A DNA stretch of 64,000 nucleotides from Papio anubis (lineage: Eukaryota > Chordata > Mammalia > Primates > Cercopithecidae). The notes beneath the pieces were generated by a model. That model saw only the letters and a list, made by a program, of their open reading frames with translations, was not told the DNA's origin and made no database searches. The stretch covers positions 35,859,376 to 35,923,375 of the forward strand of contig NC_044976.1 of NCBI RefSeq assembly GCF_008728515.1. Direction: 5' to 3'. Positions 23,601 to 33,838 of the stretch are shown one piece after another; position 1 is the stretch's first letter; each line of letters starts with the position of its first letter. Made by a program: the position numbers and the translations under genes.

Positions 23601-24671
23601 GCCCAGTTGTGTGGAGACCCCCTGGTTTATGCTGAAGGTGGCAGAATTTTGGGGGGAGCTGAACAGATTCTGACCCCCACTCTCCCCAGAGGGCAGCTGC
23701 AGGTGGCCAGGCACAGCGCCTGCCTCGAGTGTAGCACCAGCCCCGTGGTGGCTGGTGGGCAAGCGGAGGTTCTTTGGAACACGTGTTTCCACTTTCACTG
23801 GAGCTGGGAACTAATAGCAGAAAAACCTGTGAAGCTGCTAATGGGATAATGGAGAAAGTATTTATTTATTTTTCGAAGGAGGCCTGTGAGGATCTGGGGC
23901 AGGCCCAGTGTGAGGCCACGGAGGCGGGAGGTCAGCCCACTGTTAACAGGGATTAAGCAGACACCGTGGAATGAGGGGGTTTCCGGAGCAGAGGCTGGCA
24001 GCAGGGCCTGGTCTGGTACTCCCAACGATTGCTCACCCTGGGGATAGTAAGGCTGGACCCGAGGGCTCCAATCACTTCTAGGTAAGGGGCTCCATGCTCC
24101 GCGCTTTGCTCTGCATCTGCTTCCTGCTATCCCGCCCAAGGTGCAGGCGCCTGTGGGGGGTCATCACACGGGTCTCCTGTCCCCAGGCAGTGTGACCCTG
24201 GCAGCTTGCTGAGGGATGTCTGGGTAGCTGCCTGCCTCCATGCGCAGCTCCGGGAGGGAGGTGGTTCATACTGCACCTTCGGCTGGAGCCGCAACCATCC
24301 CCAGGAAGCTAGTTCTCCTTGAGAAATGTCTTCATGAGCAAGGTACAATGGGTCTGCCCTCGCCTGTCCCCACTAGTGAGCCAGTTGTCGTCTCTCCAGC
24401 AGATAGCACTGCCCTCGGACCTCCCAGTCCTCGCCCACCTGGAAGCCCCTATTAAGCTTAAGGACAAGAAGTCCCTTAGCTGTCCAGCAGTGCCATGGCT
24501 CTCAGTCTGTGGCTGTGGGAGAGGTGCTCAGAGGTATAGAGGAGGCTGAGCAGGCAGGACCCCAGGCTCCCGGGCTCCTGCCAGAGCAGTCCCGCTTTGT
24601 TTTACATGTTGACATTCCTCACATTTCTCTCCACAATACTAAGGTTTCTACTTCTTTAAAAAATAAAAATA
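23601..24671. other. Intergenic unique DNA
   Basis: No gene or clear repeat recognised. Confidence 0.35.
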
Positions 24672-24975
24672 GGCTGGGCACGGTGGCTCACGACTGTAAT
24701 CCCAACACTTTGGGAGGCCGAGGCGGGTGGATCACCTGAGGTCAGGAGTTCAAGACCAGCCTGGCCAACATGGTGAAACCCTGTCTCTACTAAAAATACA
24801 AAAATTAGCTGAGTGTGGTGGCGGTCAGCTGTAATCCCGGCTACTTGGGAAGCTGAGGCAGGAGCATCGCTTGAACCTGTGGTGGAGGTTGCAGTGAGCC
24901 AAGATCACATCATTGCACTCCAGCCGGGCAACAAGAGCGAAACTCTCTCTCAAAGAAAATAACAAATATAAAAAG
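24672..24975 (+). repeat. Alu
   Basis: Full sense Alu with an AAAATAAC-type tail. A MIR piece follows (to about 25,130). Confidence 0.9.
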
Positions 24976-24989
24976 CATTTAAAAATCTT

Positions 24990-26125
24990 TGCTCTTTGCC
25001 ACTCTATGGAGGTGAAATAACTCAGGACTCAGAGAGATGGGACTTGTGAAGGTCACACAGAGCTGGAACTTGACTGCAAGTCGCTGGCCTCCTGGCCCAG
25101 AGGTGGTCCCACCACCCTCTGATTAGAGTAACCAGCGAGACTTCAGGAAAACCAGAGAGAGGCTAGAAATGGTCCTTTAGGGAGTGGAGAGCTGGGAAGA
25201 AGGGTTTGGTTGGTGTTCCCAGAGCCCCTGGAAAGTTGTTTGATCTCTCTGGGCCCAGCACAAGGTGGCATTGAACATTGCGGGTGAGGGCAGTGAGGAT
25301 GGCAGGGACCTGCGTGCAGTTGGGCTGGAGAGCTCCTGCCTTTGAGGCTGACCCAGACTGCAGATGAGGTCCTTCCTTCCTGCAGGGCAGCCCTGCTAGA
25401 GGCCCCTTCTTTCTGGCCTGTCCAATAGTGAGTAGTCTTGGCCCAGGCTACATGGTCCTTTGTTTGTCCAGGCCAGCCTGGGTGTCTTCTCTCAACCCAG
25501 CCCGGGAAGGCTAAGGGTCTGGAAAGGCCCACCCTGTCTGCTTCTTCCGCTGTGCCTGGTAGGTATTCCAAGATTCCCGGTGCACCTGCCACGCTCGGGG
25601 GATGCCTGGCTGCTCATGACTTGAGAGCTCACCCTTCTTGGCTGCCAGGGCCTCTCCGCTAGGAAAGCTCTTGCATTTCAGATCAGATGCAGGCCCTCTT
25701 TGCCAAGCCCTATTCACTACAAGTACATTGTATTTCCATGGGAACATGCACTGGACATCTGTCAGTTCAATTTCTAACCTGTCCCCCATCCTCCTCACCC
25801 TGCTGTGCTGGTTCCTCATGCATTCTTTTCCTTGGGGAAGCAAGGGGAGGCATTTGGGGAGGACACCCCTCTGCCTCCATGCTGTTTGGCTCTAGGACAA
25901 TTGGCCGAAGTTATTCCTGGAGACTTAGGTAGACACTGGGAAGAACTTCCTGACCAACGGGCTTAGAAACTGAAACAGGAGTGGGAGGAAGGTGGTGAAT
26001 TCGTTGGCCCTGGAGACATTCTATGGGGCCTGGGTGTGTGGGTGGTCTTGAGGGGCTGTTTTAGACAGAGGTAGGTCACCTCTCAGGGGCCCTACTCCTA
26101 AGCCCAGCTGCAGGCCCAAAGTCCG
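24990..26125. other. Intergenic unique DNA
   Basis: MIR remnant at 24,990-25,130, otherwise nothing recognised. Confidence 0.35.
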
Positions 26126-26129
26126 TGCT

Positions 26130-26330
26130 CATCCCTGTGTTTGACAAATATTGGTCAAGCATGTCCTTGGTGCTGGGCATTCACTGGTGTCTAGAGAGCA
26201 GGGAGCAAGAGACACAGTGCCTGTCCATCCCTGGTCAGGAACAAGTGACCAGAAAACTTCAAGATAGTGCATTGTCAGTGCTGTTGTAGACAAAGAATCA
26301 GGTCTGGACACCTCACCTGGTCTAGAGGGG
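26130..26330 (-). repeat. L2 fragment, reverse orientation
   Basis: GACAAATATTGGTCAAGCAT and GTGCTGGGCATTCACTGG with the GAGACACAGTGCCTGTCC block follow reversed L2 order. Confidence 0.5.
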
Positions 26331-26341
26331 ATGGTGGTATG

Positions 26342-26377
26342 GGACTCCCCAGGGGTCCTGGTTAATGGCCTCAGGAG
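26342..26377 (+). repeat. Copy A of a local 36-bp duplication
   Basis: Begins GGACTCCCCAGGGGTCC and ends TGGCCTCAGGAG. 35 of 36 bases match 27964-27999. Weaker similarity extends about 20 bp to the left. Confidence 0.85.
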
Positions 26378-26847
26378 CGCTTCCTTCCTAGAAGAGGGGA
26401 GGTCTCTGCTTAGGCTGGAAAAAGGGGAGATGGTGAACAGAGCAAGAGCTGGACTCTAAAATCCTGAGACCTGGGAGCCATCGAAGTATACCCCGAAGCT
26501 CAGCTGCGGCAGCATCAGTGAGGTATTTAGTTATAAATAAGTGAATAGCCCAATGAAGAGAAAAATAAAATCAACAGATCACATGAATATCCAGTAACCA
26601 GGTAGATATCCCTGTCAATTCGACATATTTAACCCAGTGCTTGGCACACAGTAGGACCTCCACAAACATCTGTTAAAGGAACAAGATATTTGGTCAGTCT
26701 GGAACTCAGTATTCTCACTGGCCCTCTTTCTCCTCCAAACCTGCAACCTTTCTCAGCTTAGAACCCTGCCAGGAGAGGATCAGCTGCCAAACCATCCCAA
26801 GTCATGTATTTACCCGGCCTCGCTCCAAAGCCGTGTCCTACAAAGAA

Positions 26848-27050
26848 GTAAAAACAGTGACAGCAATGTGCACTGAGGGCTTCCCACGTGCAGGCACCAT
26901 TCTCACCGTCTTACCCATGTTGCCCCACATAATCCTCACAAACGCCATATGAGATGGGCACTGCCATGATGTCATTTTACAGGTGAGGAAATGGGAGCAC
27001 AGAGAAGTCATGTGCTTCACCCGAGGTCACACAGCTGATACATGGTTGAT
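26848..27050 (+). repeat. MIR, long and well preserved
   Basis: CAATGTGCACTGAGGGCTTC, CACATAATCCTCACAAACGC, TTTACAGGTGAGGAAATGGG and GAGGTCACACAGCTGATAC in order. Confidence 0.9.
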
Positions 27051-27074
27051 GGAAAAAATCACATTCTGTGTAGC

Positions 27075-27205
27075 TCCAGGGTGTCAGGCATCGTTGGGCC
27101 TTTAATTCTTAGAATAACTAAGAGAAGCAGGTATCAACCTTTCCCTTTTACAAATGAGAAAAACCAAAGCTCAGAGAGTTAAGCATTAATAACTTGCCCA
27201 GCCTG
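27075..27205 (+). repeat. MIR fragment
   Basis: CCTTTTACAAATGAGAAAAA and CTCAGAGAGTTAAGC blocks; a second MIR directly after the first. Confidence 0.6.
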
Positions 27206-27399
27206 GAAGCTGCGCCTCTGGAATTTGGCTCCCCAAATAGTGCTCTCCTCCCCCCCGCACCCCATCAGCACCCCAGGACCTTTCCTGAACTGGGGTGCAA
27301 ACAGCTGCACCCTGCCGAGCTCCGGGAGGGAACCAGCTCCAGGAGGCGAGCTGGCCCAGTGACTTGCCAGCAGGATTTATGTACTGTCCAAGGAGGACA

Positions 27400-27670
27400 G
27401 TTTGGCTGCTGTATGAAAGGCTGAGCAGAGCTCCAAGATGGAACTTATTTCCATTAAACGATCGCAAATGTCAGACAGCACGGCCTGGGAGCTCCTTGTG
27501 CACGCACCCAGGCGGCTGGAGGCCAGGCCGCCTATAACAAGCATGCCCGCTGACCTCATGGTTACTCCTAATGCAATTAGAGCCCACTAAGAGACAGAAG
27601 GTTCCAACACGGAACCCGAGCAGCGTGCTCTCCAGGGCACGCAGCAGCCCCTCCTGCCTGAGAGATGGCA
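27400..27670. other. Repeat-free block, candidate conserved non-coding element
   Basis: Between a MIR region and more unique DNA, this stretch has no recognisable repeat and no recognisable coding frame. It contains the P3 homeodomain site, and has the mixed AT/GC motif-dense look of an enhancer. Conservation cannot be tested here. Confidence 0.35.
27569..27579. promoter_or_regulatory. TAAT-GCA-ATTA, palindromic P3-type homeodomain dimer site
   Basis: TAATGCAATTA fits TAATNNNATTA, the cooperative dimer site of paired-class homeodomains. It lies in a repeat-free block (about 27.40-27.67 kb) that looks like a non-coding regulatory element. Confidence 0.45.
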
Positions 27671-27963
27671 CTGGGACAGAGGGTGTTGTTCTAATGAACT
27701 GAATGAGATCCCTTCCAATGCAGATGGATGAAGAAATTACCTGCAGATGTGACTATGCACAACCATTGTGACTGTCCAGGCTGTCACGCAGGCTCGGGGA
27801 GCCAGGGCCTCATGGAGCAGGGTTCCTCCCATACAGCCCCCTGCCTGTGGGCAAGGGCAACTTGTGCCAGTCTGGGTTGATGAGTGACTGCTGTCTCCCT
27901 TAGGCCTCCCGGCCATCAGTGCTTCTCGGGCCTGTGTTGTCCAGAGGCTCAGCTGGTAGTATA

Positions 27964-27999
27964 GGACTCCCCAGGGGTCCTGGTTAGTGGCCTCAGGAG
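27964..27999 (+). repeat. Copy B of a local 36-bp duplication
   Basis: Same orientation as copy A, 1,622 bp away; the single difference is G for A within GGTTA(A/G)TGG. Confidence 0.85.
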
Positions 28000-28207
28000 G
28001 CCTTCTTCAGAGGAACCCGGGAAGCTGCCAGGGGTCCTCTGTGCACACTCCAGCGGGGCTGAGTCCTCTTCCACGTGCACTGCAAAGTCCCTTCTTGGGT
28101 CTTTGAGTCCCTATGCATTTTTGGATTGTATAAAACCAGATAACACATTTTTTAAAGACAGCTATAGAAAAGATTCCCACATTGAAGACACACGATCCGT
28201 GAGAACA

Positions 28208-28256
28208 TTGATAGATTGATTGATTGATTGATTCATTCATTCATTCATTCACTCAT
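28208..28256. repeat. Compound (GATT)n(CATT)n tetranucleotide repeat
   Basis: GATTGATTGATTGATT switches to CATTCATTCATTCATT, at the head of a reversed L2 whose native end is a (TTCA)n repeat. Confidence 0.9.
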
Positions 28257-29130
28257 TCCAGCACCCACAAAGCTCCAAACTGTTCCTGGCTGGGACAGAA
28301 AAGAGGAGCAAACCTGGCCCCTGTCCTGGAGGAGTCCAGGGAAAGGAGATGGACGTATAAATAGCCAGTTACCTGAAAGTGGGATGGGCCATGATACTGG
28401 AGCGTGTGATACAGTCAGTCCTTACTTAACGTTGTCAATTGGTTCTTGGAAACTGACATTAAGCAAAATAACATATAACAAAACCAATATTTTCCTCATG
28501 GACATTGAATGAAACAAAATGCTGTTATTTGAGGACCTGCTGTATGTTGTTTCCCTTAAAGTCAGTTTCCAAGAACCTACCAACAACGTTAAGTGCGGAT
28601 TTACTGTACTCTGGGGACTCGGACGAGGGAGGTGACTTGACCTGGTGGTCAAAGAAGACTTCATAGAGGCGGTGATGTTTAAACTGAAAGGTAAACGGAA
28701 CCTCCCCAGATGGATGAAGGGAGAAGGCATTCCCAGCGAGAGATCCCCCATGACAAAGGCATCGTGCAGAGGAGGGCATATTGCAGAGCACGGGAAGACG
28801 AGGGGCTCAAGGGCTCACAAGGGGCCTTGGACACCAGGCTGAAGACCCCGGGAACCTCTGAAGGTCTTCTGGGGCAAGAGGACAACATGTCTCGATTTCC
28901 ATGTTAGAGCGATCCTCTTGGCAGAGGGTGTGCTGGAGGGAGAGAGGTTGGAGGCAGAGGCCAGCAATTGTCCAGGCGGGGAGAAGGGAGAGGAAAGGGC
29001 AGATTCATGAGAGGTTTGGACAGTACCACCATCTTGAGGACTTCTATGCTGGGGTTGGATGTAGTGGGGAGTGGTGAGGAGGAAAAAAAGAAGAAAGAGT
29101 TAGGAACCATGAGGCTGATGGGTGAGAGGA
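28230..29130 (-). repeat. L2, reverse orientation, split by a MITE
   Basis: The (TTCATT)n terminus, CCCCTGTCCTGGAGGAGTCC, AGAAGACTTCATAGAGGC and CAATTGTCCAGGCGGGGAG follow reversed L2 order across the insertion at 28,410-28,608. Confidence 0.65.
28410..28608. mobile_element. Tc1/mariner-type MITE with long inverted repeats and TA target site
   Basis: Left end CAGTCAGTCCTTACTTAACG; right end reads the inverse of CAGTAAATCCGCACTTAACG. Both arms then share GGTTCTTGGAAACTGAC. TA flanks both ends. About 195 bp, non-coding. Confidence 0.85.
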
Positions 29131-29499
29131 AGCCCACATGGGGAGGGGTAAAAGGATCCTGCTCCAGGCATGGCTGCCAGTGGTTAGGATTCAGGGAGCC
29201 AGAACATCCATGTTACCATCCTGGCTGCTTCCCGAAGCATTGTGAGAGCTCCTCTTCTCCACTGGGCACCTGTTTCCCCACACCAAGTCAGAAAGCTCAT
29301 TCCCACCCCTCTTCCATCCATCTCCTCCCAGCATGGAGAAGATAACTGGGAAACATTTGGGGAAGGTGTGAGGAGCTCTTTGGATTTTCTGAGACCACCA
29401 GGTTCATGATGGGTGAGGGACAGAAAGACCCAAACCCAGGCTTGCTGTTAAGCCCAGCAACTTCCTCATCCAGCATCCTTAGGGGCCTTTCCATACCTT
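29131..29499. other. Intergenic unique DNA
   Basis: No recognisable repeat or gene. Confidence 0.3.
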
Positions 29500-30670
29500 C
29501 CCCTCCCCTGGAGCCTCCACACCACCCTGGTACCCTTCAGCAAATGACTTTGCCTCTTACCTGCCACCCCAAAGACACTCACCCCTCAAACTCACTGTCA
29601 GGTTTCCGTCCTTCCCTGCCCTGGTCCTGAGCCAGCCTCTCCACCTGTGCTCAGGAACTCTGTGCCATCAACCATCCCTTCTCACGCTGCTGTCTTCTGC
29701 CCCTCAGCTGACAGAACAGGGTCCTGTCTCCTCCATTCCAAAGTGCCCCCTGCATCTGCTTCAAGCTACTGCCTGCTTCCTTTCCCTCTTAAAGGGCTTT
29801 CTACATGTATCACTTCCATATCCTCATCTCTTTCACCCTTCAACCCACTGCAAACTAGCTGCTGTGCCCCTACTTCCAAGAAACTCTTCTTACAGAGGCC
29901 ACAGCCTATATGGGCCTGTCCTCATCCTACGTGTCCTCTCTGCATCTTTATCACCTCGAACCCTCCCTCCCTCCCTCCCTTCCTTTCTTCCTTCCTTCCC
30001 CCCTTCTTTTCTTCCTTCCTTCCCCGCCTCCGTTTCTTCCTTCCTCTGTCTCCTTCCTTGGCTCCTGCCCCCCAGTACCTGCTGGTTCTCCTCTCACCCT
30101 CTCTGCCATCTCCTTGGGCAACGTCATGCAGGTTGGGCTTCCCCAGCAAAGCCCCTCGAATGCCTCTCCTCTCTGCACACATTCTCCCGAAGCTTGATCC
30201 TCACTCCAGCCCTGACTTCTCTAGTGACCTCCAAACCCATCGAAGAAGCCAGCAGATGTCCCCAACCCCATGTTTCATATTCTGTCTCCCCTACCCACCC
30301 ATTCCCCACCTGTCCCTGCCTTGCTCAACAGCCAGCAAACTGGAGCCATCCACCTTTACTCTCCCTACCTCAAATGTATCACCAGGTCCTGCTGATTCAA
30401 CTTTCCAGATATCTCTGGGATCAGCTTCTCTCCATCTCTGCTGTCATCACGGTAGCCTGGTCTGGTATCTCACACCTGGACAGCCTCCCAGTCTTCTCTG
30501 CCTGAAATCGTCCTCTAGGTCCCTGCAGAGCTGGTCTCTGCCTTCCCCTCTGACCTCATGTGCTTCCATCCCCTTTCTCTCTTCATTCTGGTTGCCCTGC
30601 TTCCTGCACTTTCCTGAATACACCAAATTGGTTCCCACCCCTGGACTCTCTGGAAGGCTCTCCTGCCAGA
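29500..30670 (+). repeat. Decayed L2 LINE body (reverse-transcriptase region), sense
   Basis: Pyrimidine-rich strand with L2-like blocks: TTCAACCCACTGCAAACTAG, CTAGTGACCTCCAAACCC and CCAGGTCCTGCTGATTC appear in L2 order. The first translates to FNPLQTS, a position where L2-type reverse transcriptase has LNPLQSGF. A 357-codon open frame (29647-30717) runs through it but is low-complexity S/P/L and carries no intact catalytic motif. Confidence 0.6.
29960..30060. repeat. (CCTT)n polypyrimidine tract
   Basis: CCTCCCTCCCTCCCT then TTCCTTCCTTCC repeats, nearly pure pyrimidine on this strand for about 100 bp. Mirror-symmetric stretches could adopt triplex DNA. Confidence 0.85.
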
Positions 30671-30726
30671 TCAGCAGTTCTCAAACTTTTGGTCCCATGA
30701 CTCTATTACACTCTTAAGAACTGAGG

Positions 30727-30975
30727 GGCTGGGCATGGTGACTCAAACCTGTAATCTCACCACTTTGGGAGGCCGAGGTGGGTGGATTGCTTGAGTTCGG
30801 GAGTTTGAGACCAGCCTAGGAAATATGGCAAAACCCCATCTCTACAAAAACTACAAAAATTAACCACACGTGGTGGTGTGCACCTGTAGTCTCAGCTACT
30901 CAAGAGCGCCTATAGTCCCAGCTACTCAGGAGGCTGAGGTGGGAAGATCGCTTGAGCCCGGGAGGTCAAAAAGAA
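30727..30975 (+). repeat. Alu, 3' truncated
   Basis: Sense Alu with an internal duplication around CAGCTACTCAAGAGCGCC, losing its right end at an AAAAAGAAAAAAG tail. Confidence 0.85.
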
Positions 30976-30992
30976 AAAAGAATGGAGGACTC

Positions 30993-31293
30993 CAGGCCAG
31001 GTGTGGTGGCTCATGCCTATAGTCCCAGCACTTTGGGGGGCAGGGATGGGAGGGTTGCTTGAGGCCAGAAGTTTGAGATCAGCCTGGGCAACATAGCAAG
31101 ACCCCATCTCTACTAAAAAGAAAATCAGCCAGATGTGGTGGCGTGCACCTGTGGTCTCAGCTACTCAGGAGGCTGAGGTGGGAGGATCACCTGAGCCTGG
31201 GAAGTTGAGGCTGCAGTGAGCTGTGATTGTGCCACTGTACTTCAGCCTGGTCAACAAAGTGAGACCCTGTTTCCAAAAAATTAGAAAAAATAA
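30993..31293 (+). repeat. Alu (old)
   Basis: Full sense Alu directly behind the previous one. Confidence 0.88.
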
Positions 31294-31396
31294 TTGATGA
31301 CTCTAAAGAGTGTCCGTTTGTGTTTATATGGGTTATATCCATCACTATTTACCAACAGAGAAATTAAATTTGAGGATTTTTAAAAACAGAATACAA

Positions 31397-31543
31397 GCCA
31401 GGCTCAGTGGGGTGCGCCTGTAGTTCCAGCTACCTGGGAGGCTGAGGAAGTAGGATTGCTTGACCCCCGGAGTTCTAAACGAGCCTGGTCAACATAGTGA
31501 GACTTGGTCTCAAAACAAACAAACAAACAAACAAAAAACCCAA
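31397..31543 (+). repeat. Alu monomer fragment with (CAAA)n tail
   Basis: About 120 bp of Alu with a deletion of most of the left part, then AAACAAACAAACAAAC. Confidence 0.8.
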
Positions 31544-31720
31544 ACATGAGAATATTCAAGAACAATTCCCATTAGCTGTCAGAGTGATGACATCATCATA
31601 CATCACAGGGCACCTGAAAACTTCCTTGTTGACTGGTGAGAGAATGAGAGTAACAAATAGCATCTTAGTATCATAAAAAGTTTCACTTGCAAAACCCCTG
31701 AAAGGGTCTTGGAGTGCCCA

Positions 31721-32345
31721 GACAGCGCTGAGCACAGCTGCACCAGATCCACACGTCCCCCTCGTTCACTTCATTTAGGTCTAAGCACAAAAGTCACCTC
31801 CTCAGAAACCTCTCCGCCCCCTCACCTTCCCCTCAAGTCATTTTATCCTGTTACTACTTGCATGTTTGTCTCTCTCTCTCTCTGGAGACAGGGTCTTGCT
31901 CTTTCAACCAGGCTGGAATGCAGTGGTATCACCACAGTTCACTGCAGCCTCGACCTCCCAGGCTGAAGTGATCCTCCCACCCCAGCCTCCCGCATTGCTG
32001 GAACCATTGTGTGCCACCAAGTCTGGCTAATTTTTTTTTTTTTTTCTTTTTTTAGAGACAAGGGTCTCCCCATGTTGCTCAGGCTGGTCTTAAACTCCTG
32101 GGCTCAAGTAATTCTTCCCCCTTGGCCTCCCAAAGTGCTGGGATTACTGGTGTGAGCCGCGTGCCCGGCTTGCATGGTCTTTATAGACCTTATTACCATC
32201 TGAAATTGTTTTATTGCTAATTCATTTTGTTCCTCCCCACTAGAATGCAAGCTCCATGAGGACAAAACCCAGATTCTTTTGTTCACCTTGGAGCCCAGCA
32301 TAGTGCCTGACACACAGTGTCAAAGATCTTTAAATGAATGAATTG
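31721..32345 (+). repeat. L2 3' end split by an Alu
   Basis: AGTCACCTCCTCAGAAACCT on the left and CACTAGAATGCAAGCTCCAT, GCCTGACACACAG on the right, in L2 order. Confidence 0.8.
31880..32171 (-). repeat. Alu (old, J-like) inserted in L2
   Basis: (TC)n left edge, reverse-complement Alu ending GCGTGCCCGGC. Confidence 0.88.
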
Positions 32346-32352
32346 TATCAAA

Positions 32353-32540
32353 GCAGTGGTTCTCAGCCATTGCTCTCTATTAGAACCACTTGTGAGGGAG
32401 GGGGTTTTAAAATTCCTGCATCCCAGCCAATTAAACCAGAATCTTAGGGGGTGAACCTGAGTCTACCCAGACATCAGTGTTTTATAAAGTTCCCCAAATT
32501 ATTTCAATGTGCAGCCGAGAATAAGAACCACTGGTCTAGA
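32353..32540. mobile_element. hAT-Charlie non-autonomous element (MER5/MER20 class)
   Basis: Terminal inverted repeats CAGTGGTTCTCAG and AAGAACCACTG bound a 185-bp element with CCAATTAAACCAGAATC and ATTTCAATGTGCAGCC inside. Confidence 0.8.
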
Positions 32541-33104
32541 TTCTTAAATCCTCACTGAGGGAGAGACTGTTTATTCTTCACTGGACCAGAGTTACACAGG
32601 ATATAAATAAGGACAACTGTGTCTTGCTGGACCAGGCAGCCAGGCCCAAGGGCAACTGGACGGAGGAAGCTATTCAGCTCTCTGTGGGTGAGAACTACCC
32701 TCCTTGGTCCCGGGCTGTGGATCAAAGAGATGGGATCGGCCGCTTGCACAGACGGCGCTGGTTATTCTCTCAAACACGTCTGCACGGCTTGCTGCACTGG
32801 GAGCATTTTCCCCCTTGCTGTGATGCAGGATTCTGGTGCTTTGGAGACTTGCAGGGAACAATGATGATTTCAGTGGACAGAGATAGAAATGATGCAGGTC
32901 CCCAGATTCCCCCAGGCAAGGAGGAGGCTCCCTTGGATGGCCTGGGAGCTGAAGTGTAGCCGGGAATTGACACGCCTGTGCTCCCACCTGGGCAATGCTT
33001 CCTGCACTGAGCGATCACCAGAACTCCCCAGAAAGGCTGGAGTCAGTGACCATCCAACCCAAAGCAGCTCTTAAGGCTAAGATGCGTAGCGGGAATTCCT
33101 GATT
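32541..33104. other. Intergenic unique DNA
   Basis: Nothing recognised; frames on both strands overlap without domains. Confidence 0.3.
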
Positions 33105-33270
33105 CCGAGCAAGAGAAGAAAATTTGCCCAGCACTTGTGCCAGGTGCTTTTCACACATGGGTTCAATTCATCACAGTGGTTCTCAGAGGGGAATAATGGT
33201 GTCCACTGCACAGGAGAATAAACTGAGGCACAGAGAGGATAGGTGATTTGCCTGGAGTCTGATCAGAGTT
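33105..33270 (+). repeat. MIR
   Basis: CACTTGTGCCAGGTGCTTTT, AAACTGAGGCACAGAGAGG and GGTGATTTGCCTGG blocks. A reversed-phase second MIR piece follows to about 33,400. Confidence 0.7.
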
Positions 33271-33529
33271 AAAATCTCAGGTTGGCTATGTTACCTTTGA
33301 GAAGTCATTTGACCACCATCCCCCTAAATCAGCATCCTTGTCTGTTAAACAGGGGAAATAGCACTTACCTCACAGGGTTTTTTAATGGATGTGAAAGCGC
33401 TAGGAGTAAGCATGAAGTTGGGAAACTTCCAGGAGTGGCAATTACAGTGTTATTCTTATTGGCTCCCAAATACTTTTGCTTCTCAGAGGAAAATTGCTTC
33501 TATTTCTATGACATGGTTTCAAGCTCTTA

Positions 33530-33838
33530 AAAAACACAACAAAACAAAACAAAACAAAACAGGGTCTTGCTCTATCACCCAAGCTGGAGTACAGTAGTGC
33601 TATCATGGCTCACTGCAACTTTGACCTCCCGGGCTCAAGTGATCCTCCCACCTCAGCCTCCCGAGTTGCTGGGACTACAGGTGTATGCCACCACATCCAG
33701 CTTATTTTTTTATTTTTTTGTAGAGACAGGGTCTTGATATGTTGCCTAGGTTGGTCTCGAACTCCTGGGCTTAAGCAATCCTCCTGCCTCAGCCTCCCAA
33801 AGTGCGAGGATTACAGATGTGAGCCACTGTGCCGAGCC
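33530..33838 (-). repeat. Alu (old) with AACAA-rich left flank
   Basis: Reverse-complement Alu from about 33,556. The expected T-tail is replaced by (AAAAC)n, which suggests inversion or replacement at the tail. Confidence 0.85.

Larger units (their letters stand above)
30676..31720 (+). mobile_element. hAT-type DNA transposon fossil broken by three Alu-derived insertions
   Basis: CAGTTCTCAAACTTTTGGTC at the left, TATATGGGTTATATCC in the middle (31,325) and CTGAAAGGGTCTTGG at the right (31,699) are blocks of one element in order. Confidence 0.6.

Noticed and set aside
28422..28520. A minus-strand peptide containing ILLNVSF, resembling the AIRIM C-terminus
   Set aside because: It lies inside the mariner MITE 15 kb from the gene. 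The true last exon at 43221-43184 completes the frame exactly with proper splice sites.
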